The position numbers and the translations under genes were made by a program. This document shows, piece after piece, positions 13,551-26,750 of a stretch of DNA of 64,000 bases. Source of the stretch: Utricularia gibba. Its lineage: Eukaryota; Streptophyta; Magnoliopsida; Lamiales; Lentibulariaceae. Where the stretch lies: positions 6,099,001 through 6,163,000 of the forward strand of contig NEEC01000002.1 of assembly GCA_002189035.1 (NCBI GenBank). Direction: 5' to 3'. Below the pieces are notes generated by a model that saw nothing but the letters and a program-made list of their open reading frames with translations, was not told where the DNA came from and did not search any database. Each line of letters starts with the position of its first letter. Positions within the stretch are counted from its first letter, which is position 1.

Positions 13551-16500
13551 CTTTGGAGGGGTTCCCTTGAATTTTCCGAGATTCAGAGGTAGAGTCGTCC
13601 AAAGCGGCCAAGAGTCTCAGGCGGAAAGATGCCCCATTCTAGTTCAAAAAAGCTTCAAACTTTTTTCCTTCTTCCTTCCCTTTTCCACATTCCCACCTCG
13701 CCCGAGACAGTCAGCCTCTGATTCCGTCTTTCTTAAGCCATCGCCTTCATGGCTGATGGCTCCACCACCCGAATGTATACAGTGGACAGCAATGAACAAG
13801 CATGCTTTGAAAATTATAAGCATTCAAAATAAAAATGATTCAAATTACGGCGTAGACATAATTTCCTACAAGATTTTTTAATAATTAAATCAAATTTAAA
13901 TTCGGATCGGAAGCAGAACCGCATGTGATTGTTCATAATTCCGAAATTTACGGAATCGACTCACTTTCAGTCGTAATAGGAACCTATAATCCTATTCGAT
14001 TTCGATTCCGATTTGCAATCGAATTCATGAATTCCGGTTCCAACTAGGGCTGGTTTCACCCGGCCTACCTCTAATGGGGACTCATGTGTAGGTTCACCAA
14101 AGATAAATCGCTAGCCCGTGGCGAGTGAACCGTCGCAAAGCAAGGAGTACTAGGGATACGAGAAGGCTGGCTTCCGGACCGCAGAAGGGTCAGGCAGGAT
14201 GACCGGAAGGACATTGGATTCGCCTGCGGCGGTGGTAGGTGTAACCAACCAAATAAATGGAAGTGAGCTCATTAATGCGTCCCCCGGGGAACCACACAGG
14301 TTCTGGGGAATCAGAAAACCCTAGATTTTGATTGGAGGGGGGGAACCCCAAATCTGGCATAGATGGGCCCCATTCATTCTGGTTAGATTTTAGTAAATTC
14401 CAAAAAAGATATGAATATTTATTGGATTAAAAAATTGTTTAATTGTGACTACTTTTTAAAAGGTTTATTTTTCACTTTGATTTTTTTTTAATTTTATACA
14501 GTTAATAATTAAATCACATTTTAAATTTTAAAATTATAATCAATTTCCATTTCGTGTGATGCCTCGTTTGAAAAAGGGCACAATTGACTTACGCGAATCG
14601 AACATCTATGGACATGGAAGAATATAAAATTAAATAGAATAATTATGTAATTATTATATTAAACTTTTTTCAAATACGATAGGGAGTTATTCATAAGAAA
14701 TTCAAGGTTAATCGTTCCTAGTTTGGAGTAATGTGATGATGAGTGACTTTATTGAAAGACATGACAAATATGGAGAAAAATTAAAATCCTAAAAATTGAG
14801 TATATGAAATATTATATAAAACGGGTATGTATCATTACAATTTTACCTTGGTGTCCACAATGCTTAGCGTACGGCCCATCTTTCACCAGGCCCAGCCTCC
14901 TGCGTGTCCGCAGGTTGCCAAATTTGGACTGATCAGAATTTAAGGAACTTTTACTACGTTTTTTTAAATTGTAATGAAATTTCGTATTTTGATTTTTTTC
15001 GAAACAGAATATTTTTGAAATTTGATTGAATTTTTTATTTTATCAAATTTAATTAATTTACTAATTAAAATTTACAAAAAAGTCAAAAAATCAATTTTGA
15101 TGTGGAATAATTATAATACAATACCAAAATGTTGAATAAGCGTTATTAAATCATCCTGCAAAAATATTATTCCTGAATTCTAGAAAATGAATGAAATAAT
15201 TCCCGGTTAATAAAAATGTTAGAATGCATAATGAGAAAAACGTGGACTGCGTGTGAGCTGGTTGCATTATTCACAACCTATTTTGTGTGCTAATAGATGG
15301 ATTTGATTACTAAATCGCCCCACGTGCGGCTAACTTCTAGGTACTTAATTTTGTCACATGGAGGGAAGCTTGGCATGTGGATTTTCAGCCTTTCTTTCTG
15401 TTTGAGATAATAATATATTATTAAAAATTATGATTCGAAGTAAAATAATATATTGTTTGAAAAAAAATGCAAGCCCAAAAATGTTAACAAATACCATAAT
15501 TACCCACATTATCTTTTTAGAATATTATCTATTTTAAATACTCAATTTTTATGATTTTATGTGTATCTTGATACTTTTTATAGTGATTACTCATTTTAGA
15601 ATTATTATAAATTAAATATATTTCATTTTAAAATTTTATGTCAAATATTACTTTAAATACTGTACATATTTTATGAGATTTAACTCACCTTAGATTACTA
15701 GTTTGGATTTGATTTTAATATTATACATTATTAGTTACGTTTTACTTGTACAATATTATTTACTTAGACATCTAATTCACGATCTTATGCTCTCATCGTC
15801 CTTGCACAAGCAACTTTTCAAATTATTCATTCTAAAACTACTATACATTAAGCATATTTAATTTTGTAGTTTTCATCCCATTATACATCAAAACATGCCA
15901 GAAAATTTGATCGTGTTCGAGAAAAAAATCTCATATAAGAATTTACGTGATTATTATTCTTAACCTTCATAAATAATTATCAATACACATTAGTCTACGG
16001 TTATGCATAATATGAGTTAATTTTGTATAAGTTGATATAAAAAAAATAACTACTAATATTATTGGTTTTTGTGTTCCGTATATTAAATTTTAATATTTGA
16101 AAATATTTTTATTATTCTTGAATTAAACTTACACTTCCGCCCCAAATGATTACACGGACGCGGAGTTGACTAGCGGACGGGTGACGCATGGCCGGAATAT
16201 TCTTTTTTAAACCCAGTGTCTATCCTCAGCGTGAGCCGGTTCAGATCTGTGTGTTTGAAGATGGTGATCACGTAGTAAAACTCCAATAAACTGAGGGTTG
16301 AAAAGATGTCTGTGGGCGGATCCGATGTAGCATCCATTTTGGTCATAATTAGCAACCCCACCTAAGGACACTTGTGTCTCCACACGTCCTTCGCAGTTTC
16401 TTTTCTCAAATACGCGTAGATCTAATGATCGATTACCGAGTAGGTAAAAAGATAATTTATATAAAGTAACTTTCTTTAATTTTGTATCAAATATTTTGTC

Positions 16501-16970
16501 TAAAAGCATATTTATTAATTTCGAAAAATATTGATGTGGCACTTTCAAAAATGAATAAATATTTTTAAAAATAAGTTGTTTCTTATTTCTTTAGAAAACG
16601 TAAATACGGAAACTCAGTAAAAAAAACTTTCGTAAATGGTTTAAAATATAGTTTATAATATTTATTTTAATATTATTTGAACATTAAAATTTCTGAAAAT
16701 AAATATAAATGTAAAGTAAATTTTATAAAGTAAACTTAATAAATCAATTTTCAAAAATATCATGTCATTGTTTTTGGAAATTGGTAAATATGCTCTAACA
16801 AAAAACGTAAAAGTAAAGATTGATTACCGAAAATGAAACTTCACAAGAACAATCGTTAAATAATACTAATGGGATGGTTTTTTATATTATTTATTTGATA
16901 GGTGTAAAAGTCGCGCAAACGCATGAAACTGGTGAGGGATCGTTCTGGCGTAAGTTTCAGATTTTCTTCG
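13551..16970. other. Intergenic region, mostly AT-rich
   Basis: About 3.4 kb between the IQD and the transporter genes. Apart from the GC-richer block at 14040-14345 and a short GC-richer patch at 16140-16390, it is AT-rich with short frames only. I see no tRNA, rRNA or coding signal. Confidence 0.7.
14040..14345. other. GC-rich island of unknown origin
   Basis: A sharply bounded GC-rich block in AT-rich DNA, preceded by repeated ATTCCG/CGATTCCGA words (about 13890-14040) that resemble the degenerate flanks seen at some hAT-type insertions. Short open frames exist on both strands but none starts properly or matches a family I know. It may be a transposon fragment or captured gene piece. Confidence 0.35.
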
Positions 16971-17589
16971 GGTTTATTTAATGGGAATGGAAAATAAATA
17001 TAACAAATAAGCAGCTCGATCTGTTCTCGGACGAGTATAAGTGGATGCTCGTCGTTCCGCCTGCAGCCTCAGCTCCCCTTGATTTCTCCGGCAACCGGAG
17101 ACAAATTGGGATCCGGACGCCGTTGCTCGTACTCGTAACATCTGAATCTGCGGAGAGTTGATTTGCATTAAGGTGTGCTTTTTGATCCGTTGTTGTTTTG
17201 GCGGGGTTATTTTGTGATCCGAGTACTAGGTCAACTGGGAATAATGTCACTCCGCGTTGGAATGATTATTCGGTCGCCTGATCTGGCAATTGAGATTTCA
17301 TTCAACAGGCGTGCTGGTTGCGTTGGTGGGAATAGCTTGTAGGGTTGGTTGCGTGCGGGTACCTGGTTTTTTTCTATGGGATCTGTGTTTGGTAGTGTGA
17401 TTGGCGTGAGTTCGAGGGGTTTGCGTCTGTAAAGGTGGGGTTTTTTTCGCACGGAATGAGTATCTGAATATCGTAAATGTTTTGAAGCCTGATTGATTGG
17501 GGGAAGTTAGTTTTTTTATGCCTTTGCTCATCTTGCATTGTAGGTCGACCGTCTAAAGCCCTAAACTTGCTGCGTATTTGACTGGGCTG

Positions 17590-20500
17590 ATGAAGAACGG
17601 GATGATAGAGTGCAGTGTCTGTCATTCCATGCTCGTAGCGCCTTCTGCTAAGACTGTTTCCCGAGCTTATGATCAGCATAGGAATAAAGCATCATCGAAA
17701 CAAAGAGCTCTCAATTTCTTATTAGTGTTTGGTGATTGTGTCTTAGTTGGTTTGCAGGTGTAGTGTGTTGCGGAATTTATTTTATTGTCCATATTTTCTG
17801 CTAACAGAGCATTGTCCTCTGGTATCCGTAACTTTTAATGCTTCAATCCCACTCTATGTCCTCGCAGCCAATTTTGGTTTTCATGTCCAAGGTGGATGGA
17901 CGCTTCAAGTTTAGCCCTATTAGCGTCAACTTTTTGACAGAGGTTGCAAAAGTTACCTTTGCTATTGTAATGCTTATGCTCCAGGTGAGTTTGTTCTTTA
18001 AGTCTTTTTAAATTATCTCTATTTTTCTTTTAATCTTTTTGCGAGATTCCGGGGACACACTAACGAAGATTAAATTTTTGCTTAAAAAAGCTACAACAGT
18101 GAAAGATATGGTTCTTGAGATACTAAGGATTTTAAAGCAAAAACTTGGGTTATCTAACAGCTAGTGATGATCATTTTCCTTGTGTTCTGAATCGTCAATA
18201 GGGAGTGAAATGTTGGTCACTGGATTGACGCATTTTTTTGCAGGCTAGGCGGCAGAAAGTTGGTGAAAAGCCTATTCTGTCTTTTTCTACATTTATTCAG
18301 GTGCGTCTTCAGATCATCCAGCATGCAAAGATTTTCATGAGTAATTGTAATATACCTGTCCAAATTCTTAGTGATAGAAATTGTATAGTGCCATTATTGA
18401 TTTATTCTCGGGAAAAGAAGTTTCTGTTTCTGTTCTGTTATTTCTAACTTTAGTTTTTAGAGTTGCTTTAGTTTTTAGAGTTGTTTTAAAGCCTGGGTTG
18501 CTGCTTGAGAGAGTACTTGAGACTGGCATCATGTTTTTGGATACAATGGCTGCTCTATGGGAAATTTAAATAACGGTGTTTGGTTTTTATTTTAAGCAGG
18601 CTGCTCGAAACAATGTGCTTCTTGCGGTTCCAGCCCTTCTATATGCTGTTAATAATTACTTAAAATTCATTATGCAGGTATACTTTTGTCTTTCCCTCAT
18701 TTCTCATCCCCCTTTCAGCTATGCGTTCATGCTAAATCATTACTGAACTCCATTTACCGCAATACTGAAGATATTTCTTTCTTACAACGCCTTTTTATTC
18801 ATTCCAGTTGTATTTCAATCCTGCAACTGTGAAAATGTTGAGCAACCTTAAGGTACGTTGCTCCATTTTATTTTGTTGTATTTTCTTTCATCTACTGATT
18901 TTGAGATCTTTTTTCTTCTATTAACATTTTTCGTCATCGTACAGGTTTTGGTCATTGCTGTACTTCTGAAGGTCATAATGAAAAGGAGATTTTCAGTAAT
19001 TCAGGTGAGGTTCAATTTCTTTAATATACCAAACTGGAAATGAAGAATGAAATAAATGAAACTTAAAAAGATTCTTGAGGAATTGGAAAATAACAACCTG
19101 CCATCATTAAGTGGTTTTGCAATGAAACGGTTTTGATGATTATGTTTTCAACAGTGGGAGGCTCTTGCTTTGTTGCTGATCGGCATTACAATAAATCAAC
19201 TTAAATCTTCCCCAGAGGGTACCAGTGCTTTGGGTCTTCCTCCTTCAACCGGTGCATATGTATACACATTGATCTTCGTAAGTGAGAGCCAAGTCACTTT
19301 TCATTTTATCTGTTCTTTTGTTCAAGTTTTACTGTTCATTCCCTTTTGAGTGGTGCTCTTATCTTTATCAAACAATGTAGGTGACTGTTCCCTCTATGGC
19401 TTCTGTATTCAATGAATATGCACTGAAAAGCCAATATGACACCAGCATTTATCTTCAGGTGATTCGGTGTTGTCAAATATTACTTTTTTTTTGCCGTCAC
19501 TTTACACAAGTTTTTGCACTGCTCTGACGATTGAAGTTCCATGTTCTCGTATGATTTTTGCAGAACTTATTCTTATATGGTTATGGCGCCATATTCAACT
19601 TCCTTGGAATTCTAGTTACTGCCATAATTCAAGGTATTCAAGTAGTTTAGTCTAAGCTCCCTTTTATTATTCTGTTGCCCAGACGCTTGCTGGAATATGT
19701 GCTTGTGGTTTGTGCTTGAGGATGTATGAATTGCTGTTTCAGGTCCGAGTAGTTTCAATATATTGGAAGGACATTCAAAGGCTACAATGCTTTTGATTTG
19801 CAATAATGCTGCCCAGGGGATCCTGTCTTCCTTCTTCTTCAAATATGCAGGTGACAGCATCTCATTCGGAGTTGTGAGCTGGCTGCGTAGTTTATCTGTT
19901 ACTACTTTTTCAATTGAATACCTGCTTCAAGATTTTCTACTGATGACAGATACAATTTTGAAGAAGTACTCATCGACCGTTGCCACAATCTTTACTGGAA
20001 TTGCCTCGGCCGCATTATTTGGTCACACTTTGACCATTAACTTTATTTTAGGGATCACAGTAGTATTTATTTCAATGCATCAGGTACCCCTATCGTGACA
20101 TGTGTGTATGTGTCTGATACATTTTTGTATAGTATGCTGATATCTGTTATTTCTTGATCCATTTTTAGTTCTTTTCTCCTCTTTCCAAAGTTAAGGATGA
20201 CAATCAAAATGCAGTTTTTGACAAAAGTTCAAAGGATGACCGCAGGTAATTCTTTTCCATCAATAATTGATGCAATAATCATCTGTCCTACTGTTATTTA
20301 TTGCTTTTGATTTACGGTAAATTCTCTTTTAATGATCTCTCATTTAAATTTTAAGCCTGCTTCTCAAATTTAGTCTGTGTGCTCGTTTTTTCTATTGCTC
20401 GGTAGATATTTCAAGATCACATTTCCTTTATGCAATTTAAGTAGTACACTTTTTTGCATAATCAATTGCTAATACACCGCTTATGCTCCTTTACAACCTC

Positions 20501-20675
20501 CTAGGTTACGGGAATCATCCTTCATAAATATTGCTGCTGGAGCAAATGAGGATGTAAGATCTATCATATTCATTATACAATGTGACAGCTGCCTTATTTT
20601 AACTCTCGTTTTTTGCTTTTTATAGGCGAATCACCACGTGGTTCTGATGAAGGGAAACCTCTTCTTCCCACCTGA
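17590..20675 (+). CDS. Nucleotide-sugar transporter (CMP-sialic acid transporter-like)
   Basis: Coding exons: 17590-17757, 17868-17984, 18244-18300, 18600-18677, 18808-18852, 18945-19004, 19155-19277, 19381-19458, 19564-19633, 19743-19850, 19950-20083, 20169-20245, 20505-20553 and the last from 20626. The first 388 codons form a multi-pass Golgi NST/drug-metabolite-transporter protein of the plant CSTLP/UTR6 group, which exchanges nucleotide sugars for nucleoside monophosphates. Key blocks are [58 protein letters not shown] and [16 protein letters not shown] likely 5' UTR exon ends near 17170, with an intron before about 17541. In the last exon the conserved tail ending in KPLLPT (stop 20673-20675) lies in the +1 frame. 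Read literally the frame runs to 20775 with an unrelated tail. ATG 17590 is chosen because upstream TTG 17578 is not a start. Confidence 0.92.
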
Positions 20676-21600
20676 AGCTCAGTGTAGGTTTTCTAATTCC
20701 CCAAGTCCCTTGAATTCACACATGCATGCCCCCGCAACCCTCCACCCTCACTTTTCATCCACTGCTGTTGAGTGATGCACTTGTTTATAATGTTTTCTCT
20801 CCTGGAACTCGTGGATCATTCTTCTATTCTCCGTCAAATTCCATTACAGGTAAACAACAACATATATATATAGAGCGAGAGAGAGGGAGCAGCAGCAGCA
20901 GCACTGTCTATTAGGAACAATAAAATTGCCATCAAGATATCTAAAAACCTGAACCACAAATTACAGTAAGTACCTCTTTTTTTATTTGTTTTCCAGCCAT
21001 ATGAAAGAAGCATTGATTTTATTCTTGGAGATGGGGGAGTTGGAAATGGGAATGCATTTTTTTTGGCTGAGTAGCTATTTGTATATTGAAGACATTCAGA
21101 CTGACAGTGGCTATATTTCCGAGTTACCCCGGGATTCTCTCTGTAGCCATCGCACATTTGAACTCTCTGGTCACCATGCACTGTCTTATATTACGTGTGA
21201 TCATGATTCCTGTTATATACATGCATTTGGTTGCACTCAATGTGGCCACGTCGCTATGTTCTTAATGGCACTTGAATAGACAGACTGTGGCGGCTCGTTA
21301 TGGCTGTTTCAAAGACTAGGCTTTTCGATGCCTCAGAGAGGCATTCCAGTTTCGGCAGCATTGTCGACTGGTGTGCCACGGCTAGTTGCCCTTTCTGGTT
21401 CTGATGGGCTATTTACCAACAAAATAATTTACATCTGTAAATTTAAAAATAGTAGGAAAAAGGGTATAAAAGATCATCGTTTTACGCCACCCTTGTCGGT
21501 GACTGGTCTGGTGATCGGGCTGTTTGGGGATTCTTGAAAATTGAACCCCCTTCCGCGCTATTTTGATATACAATTCGTCGCGCTGCTCGAGGGCTCTCGT
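20676..21600. other. Transporter 3' region and spacer
   Basis: Probable 3' UTR of the transporter followed by spacer. It includes a short (TA)n/(GA)n/(AGC)n microsatellite at about 20862-20905. Small frames at 20986-21279 and 21328-21537 have no recognisable protein content. Confidence 0.5.
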
Positions 21601-21630
21601 TGGGATGACGAGATTCGACTTGTCGGGATG

Positions 21631-22661
21631 GATTCTGGGGACGATATGCACGATGCTAACGAAGTGGCGGCGAAGACAATGATAGCATGTGTGGGGCAGA
21701 TGAAGCTAGGGATGATGATGATGATTGCGGGTCTGGTGGATTTTCTGACGAGGATGAAGAAGTTATTGGGGGGACTATGACTTCATCTCGAATAATTCTG
21801 ATGATGGAGGTGATGTCTCCGGTCGGTCGCAGGTAGGATATGGTCCTTGGGCTGATTAATTTGATTTCTTGAGGAGATTCTTGTTGCAGTTATTATTTTG
21901 TATCATAAACCTGATCATGTGTGTCCTTCAGAAGAACTACTCAATCTTGAGAGAAGAGGATATACGGCAGCGGCAAGAGGAGGATGTCTCTATAATTTTC
22001 ACTTTACTTTCAATTCCAAGACCAGCAGCATGCATTCTGCTCAGACGATATAAATGGTAGTGCACTTCTTTTTTTGTTAAAGCTAGTAGTGAAGTGGTTT
22101 TTCCTCGTTTTTCTGTTGTGTGTATCTATTAATGCCTTGACTAGCCTATTTATGTGGTACATTTCTTCGTATCAACAACTTATAGTTTTATGCAGGAGTG
22201 TGAGTGATGTGCATGAAGAATGGTTTGCTGATGAAGGGGTTCGTAAAGCTGTTGGCTTGTTAGAGAAACTGACTTCAACTCCGTTTCATATTGAGGAAGT
22301 ATGTCATATTTATGACATTGCTCTGGTGCTCTCTTCGTTCCCTTAGCATGCCTCGACTTCTTAGACTTAAGTTGTACTCCACTTTATAAGGTTCTGCACC
22401 ATTTTTTGAGTGATAGACTTGGTACCATATTCTTTATTTTGGGGAGAAAGAAACTGAATATGATCAATATTTTCTGTCCTGCAGCATCCTTTACTACTGC
22501 AATCAATGATGGCCCTGGTTCCTAGATGTTGAGGTGTCCTCATCCAACCTTTGGATCAGCCGTTGGCCAGGATATGATCAATACTTCTTTGGCATCAGAA
22601 GAGGATAAGAGGAAATATAACCATTATCTTCTTAGATCTTTTGTTGAAGACAGTCGGAAGG
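21631..22661 (+). pseudogene. ARIADNE-type RBR E3 ubiquitin ligase pseudogene
   Basis: Fragments match the N-terminal half of plant ARIADNE proteins in order. They are MDSGDDMHDANE at about 21630, an acidic stretch and DYDFISNNSDDGGDV each in shifted frames, then REEDIRQRQEEDVS and PRPAACILLRRYKW (about 21930-22060). After that come SVSDVHEEWFADEGVRKAVG (about 22200-22260) and, after a stop codon at about 22525, MLRCPHPT then GSAVGQDMIN and KYNHYLLRSFVEDSRK to about 22661. Intron-like gaps between exons are kept, so this is a duplicated and decayed copy, not a retrocopy. Damage: at least two frameshifts in exon 1, loss of the first half of RING1, an in-frame stop, zinc ligands lost (the family CPDPSC reads CPHPTF), and no IBR or RING2 found downstream. 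Confidence 0.85.
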
Positions 22662-23793
22662 TAAAGATTTGTTTCCCTGGATTGTGCTTTATACATAATA
22701 TTTTGCAAGTGCGTAGTAATGAGTCATTCGCTTTTACTTTTTTGGTTCATGAAATGTGGTGTTAGTGATTAGTAATTTGTGAAAATTTGAAAGTAGATTC
22801 ATCTATCAGTGAAATCCCAATTAAAATTTATCGTGGAGAGCTTCTTGTGTGTTCTTGATGTGAAACTCGTTTCCATTCCATAATTATGTCATTGCGAGTA
22901 ACTGGTTTCACTTGTTTTGCACCAGGGTAACACGCAACTACTTCGAGAACTTGGTGTGCGCTTGAAAATGGTCTATGGACGTAGATCAATCAGCAGGCAG
23001 CATCCATTAACACAGGCTCTAAAAATGTAGCTGGGAGCAGCAAGACATCATTTCCAGCCGTGAGCCATCATACTGGGTGTCCAACAGGTGCGGCTACGTC
23101 AACTCCCACCTTCAACAACATGCGATGTCTGCCACCACTTCCAGCCTGAGTCATCATGAGTTGGTACGTGTCTAACGCGTGTTACGTTGTCTGCACTTCA
23201 CTTTCATAAGAACTAACATGGGTTTGATTTGGCTGAGTGAACCACAGGAATAGAAATGCGCCCAAGATCACATACTGAATCATGTATCCATCTCCCTTTG
23301 GAGAACGAGTCGAGGCTTCAGGTGAATGCATTTTCTGCACCAACGAGCCATGCTGGCCACGATATCCAATTGCAGGATTGCAAAATCCAATTGGTCGCAA
23401 TCGAGAACGGGTTTCCATCTCCTGGCCGCCGGCCGGAAAAGAAAGGTTACACAATTGCCGAAAACCGCCGAGAGAGATTTTCAGAAATGGACGATCTCTG
23501 GGCCCCAAACGTCGACATCAAATTCCAAGCCATTGATACACGGTAATCTCTAAACCGCATGAATATGTTAAACGGTGACATGAAAAGAGAAATACATAAC
23601 TGAGTCGAAATGCATCAACTAGCCATTGACATATAACACACTCGTTTTATTTCCCAATGAACTTCAAACCACAGCTTCATCTGCCCTTGTGGGATCTTTA
23701 TTCGCCTTGCACCTAACCTGGAAGCAGCGACTACAGAAGAATCCTAACCTTGCAGGAACGAAGATCCACATGCTACACAACTTCATGTCTTGG
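22662..23793. other. Spacer and NLP 3' UTR
   Basis: No gene recognised. Overlapping frames on both strands at about 23182-23553 look like chance frames in a GC-richer patch. The last 150-200 bases before 23794 are probably the NLP 3' UTR. Confidence 0.5.
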
Positions 23794-26304
23794 TCAACGT
23801 TCGTTTCCTGGAGTCCAGTTGCTGGCTCCGGATGTTCCCAGGTCACAGACTATGATTTTTAGGTGGCGAGCTCCTTGGAAGTTCAGTACTTCGAGGCATT
23901 CACGCATATCGGAGTGGTTCACCAGAAGGATCCATTCATGTTCCTCATCTAGATACTTGAGTTGGAACTGCCCCATCTGCAGTTGGAACCTCTTGGCTAT
24001 CATTCCGTAGAGATGGTCACAACCCAGGTCTGGATCAAACTTGAATCTGACGGTGTCTTCTTTGTAAGAAGATTTTATTGTGATTCTGGATCCATGATCA
24101 CCGGCCCCGGTTCTCTGATGGCCCCTTTGAAAATTTCTGGAGCTGGAGCTGCTGCCATCGAGAATTGTGGCTGATCCATTCCACGAGCCTGAGGACACTT
24201 GTTGCTGATCCCCTTCCCCTTCATCTTCTGACTTAGCATGTAAGTGTTCATCAACCAATACAGAGTTCAAGTTTTGTGAAATAAGAGGTGGCAGCGCAGG
24301 AGGATTGGGGTTGCTACTGCTATTGTTCTGTGCCCAACCATTTGATGCTTCTACGGATGTAGAAACATGTGGAACTGCTGAAGGCATCCATTGCACGGGG
24401 CTCGGCTTAGGAATCCATGAGTGATTCGCACCCATGACATGAGCTCCTACGCATTCGCCAGTACTTTGAAGGCAAGTTTCTCCCTCTCTGACAACAGTGT
24501 TTTCAACGTCCAAATTTGCTGGTATACTTGCAGATTTTCCATCCTCAAACATGGAATCAGATTCTCCCATCAAAGAAGCACCGTTTGATAGCATGGCACT
24601 CATTCCAGAGTTGGAGCCTTGGACCAAGGAGGCTGTGCTGAGAATGCCCATTGACGAGTTCAACTTCAGTCCTCCCTGGACATGAACAGAATCAAGCACA
24701 CCTTGCAGTTTTCTCAAGGAACGGTTAACTTTATTTATTTTTCGAGAAGGCCATCTAGCAATGCCATATTCCCTACATATCCGTTTCAGGGTCGTTGGAC
24801 ACACTGCAAAGACAAGACATTGTTATCATTGCTAAAAGAACAGTTTCAGAAACTTTGTTGTATGTGCTATGTGACTGGTTTGCATACCTCCGATGCTCTT
24901 TGCGGCATCCTTGAGACTGCCAGAGAAATATTGTTGAAGAACACTTAAGCTCACATGCTTATCAGCAGTGCTTCGCTTCTTTCCCATCTGTTTCACAGGT
25001 CCAGTTCCCTACAGTAGCGAGTTCATAGCTCCCCCTTTATGTTCTAAATCAATATGAGCATTCACATTAAAGAGAACATATCACATGAAGATCTAATACC
25101 TGACGACTTGGACGAGCTTCCTGTACCCCCAAGGTTGGCAATCCTGATGAACAATGGCGATGATTCATTTTCCCACTAACAACCATGTGGCTGGAATTAC
25201 CTCCCAATGTGATGCCCTCATGATCCACAGGAGATTGAACCATGGAGATGCTACTTTGGAGGAGCTCTGTATCAGATACTGTTCTCAAAGTGGTGCATAT
25301 TCTTTGCATGGTGGTTGAAAGGTTATTCAGCAGAAGCTGTTGTTCGGCACCATCAGTAACTGTGACTGGAAGAAAGAACTCCAGTATATAATCATCATCT
25401 TCGGTGTGAGTACTTCTTAGCCGAATTGCCACTGCAGCATTTAGACCAAATTTCCGGGCATGGTGGACAAGTGGATACTCACTTATATGGTATTCTTTCA
25501 CATCAGGGTAGAAGAAGGGATGTGCTGATTTAAGGGCCTTCCCAACGACACCCTTTCCTTCCTCTAGATAATGCCCCAGACAAGTTTGCAAGAAGCCCTT
25601 CATATTCTTGTCATTCACATAGCTGGCAGTATCCTCGACACACAGTACATGTTTCCCACTTGAGCCATTGTGGGATCCTCTAGGCTGTATCTTTATAATT
25701 TCATTACCTGGTTCCTCTGTGCAGATACAAGGCATCCAAGTTAGAGCAAGAGGAAGTCGATGCACGTGACAAACGGTACGTAGTACATCTGCAATGTCTG
25801 ATAAGGCAGCTCTCTGGCCCTTGGACAGATTCTGTAAGAACAGGTCTATGCAGGTTAGGTTGAAAGCAAGAGTACATGAGATTACAAAAGGAACCGAAAA
25901 TTCCAAGACAAATAATCTGACCGAGTGCTTGCAACCTGTAAATAAAGTCTTGGTGGCAGAATGCTCCTCAAATTCACAGACTGCAAATATGCTCAGGTTT
26001 GAGTTGAATCATGCGATATTTGTGCTAAAACTGTAGAACTGAAGGTCTGACCTGAAGGGCATGACAAAGAGTTTCAATCTCAGGGTCGAAGTTTGACTTT
26101 TCCTTCCTGGTAACAAGTTCTAGCACTGCACAACACGAAGTGTCAGCTGAATCAACCTCCAAAATAGGTAAAGCAATAGATCCCCTGACTTCATAGGCAG
26201 CAGCATATTGAACACGTAAGTACTCAGCCTTATTGTAATACAATACATTTGATGTCCACTCTGGAATCTTTGACAAGAATACACGCCCAGGAAGTCCTGG
26301 GAAA

Positions 26305-26750
26305 TAAAAGTATTTTTGGCTGCTTGATTTTGTTGGAGACTTGGTTGAACGTTGAGAGAATGTTGAAGTTTGTGGATATTGACTATTGTTTTTGGATCGA
26401 AAAGAACTTTCCTTTTTTTTCATAAAGCAAACAGGGATTTATATAGATGAGGAGAGTTGCCCGTTGGATCATATCAGGCCTAAAATATGACCGTTGCCTT
26501 TAGTCTGTAGATTAGTCCTCTTGTTCATCTACTGTGTAGCAGCCAGAATTTACTAGGACTTCTTTCATGGACTGGGCTTCAGATGCTTCTTCTTGGGCCA
26601 GTAGTTTGGAATGTTGAGGCCCAAGTATGATAAGGCCTTTTTCCCAATCTAATTGAGGGTTGCTTCTCATGGGAGGAACAGAGGTCGCGCGCCATTCATC
26701 TTCGCGGGTTGAGACTTCCCGGATCTTCGTTGCTCCACCACTTGCTGACA
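26305..26750 (-). repeat. Copia 3' LTR
   Basis: 446 bp, matching 31424-31869 without a difference that I could see. A TATA-like box, TATATAAAT, lies at 26445-26437. An open frame beginning at ATG 26423 crosses the LTR end into the NLP exon. Confidence 0.95.

Noticed and set aside
23182..23553. Overlapping frames of about 75-108 codons on both strands
   Set aside because: They lie downstream of the NLP stop, none has a recognisable motif, and they mirror each other as shadows.
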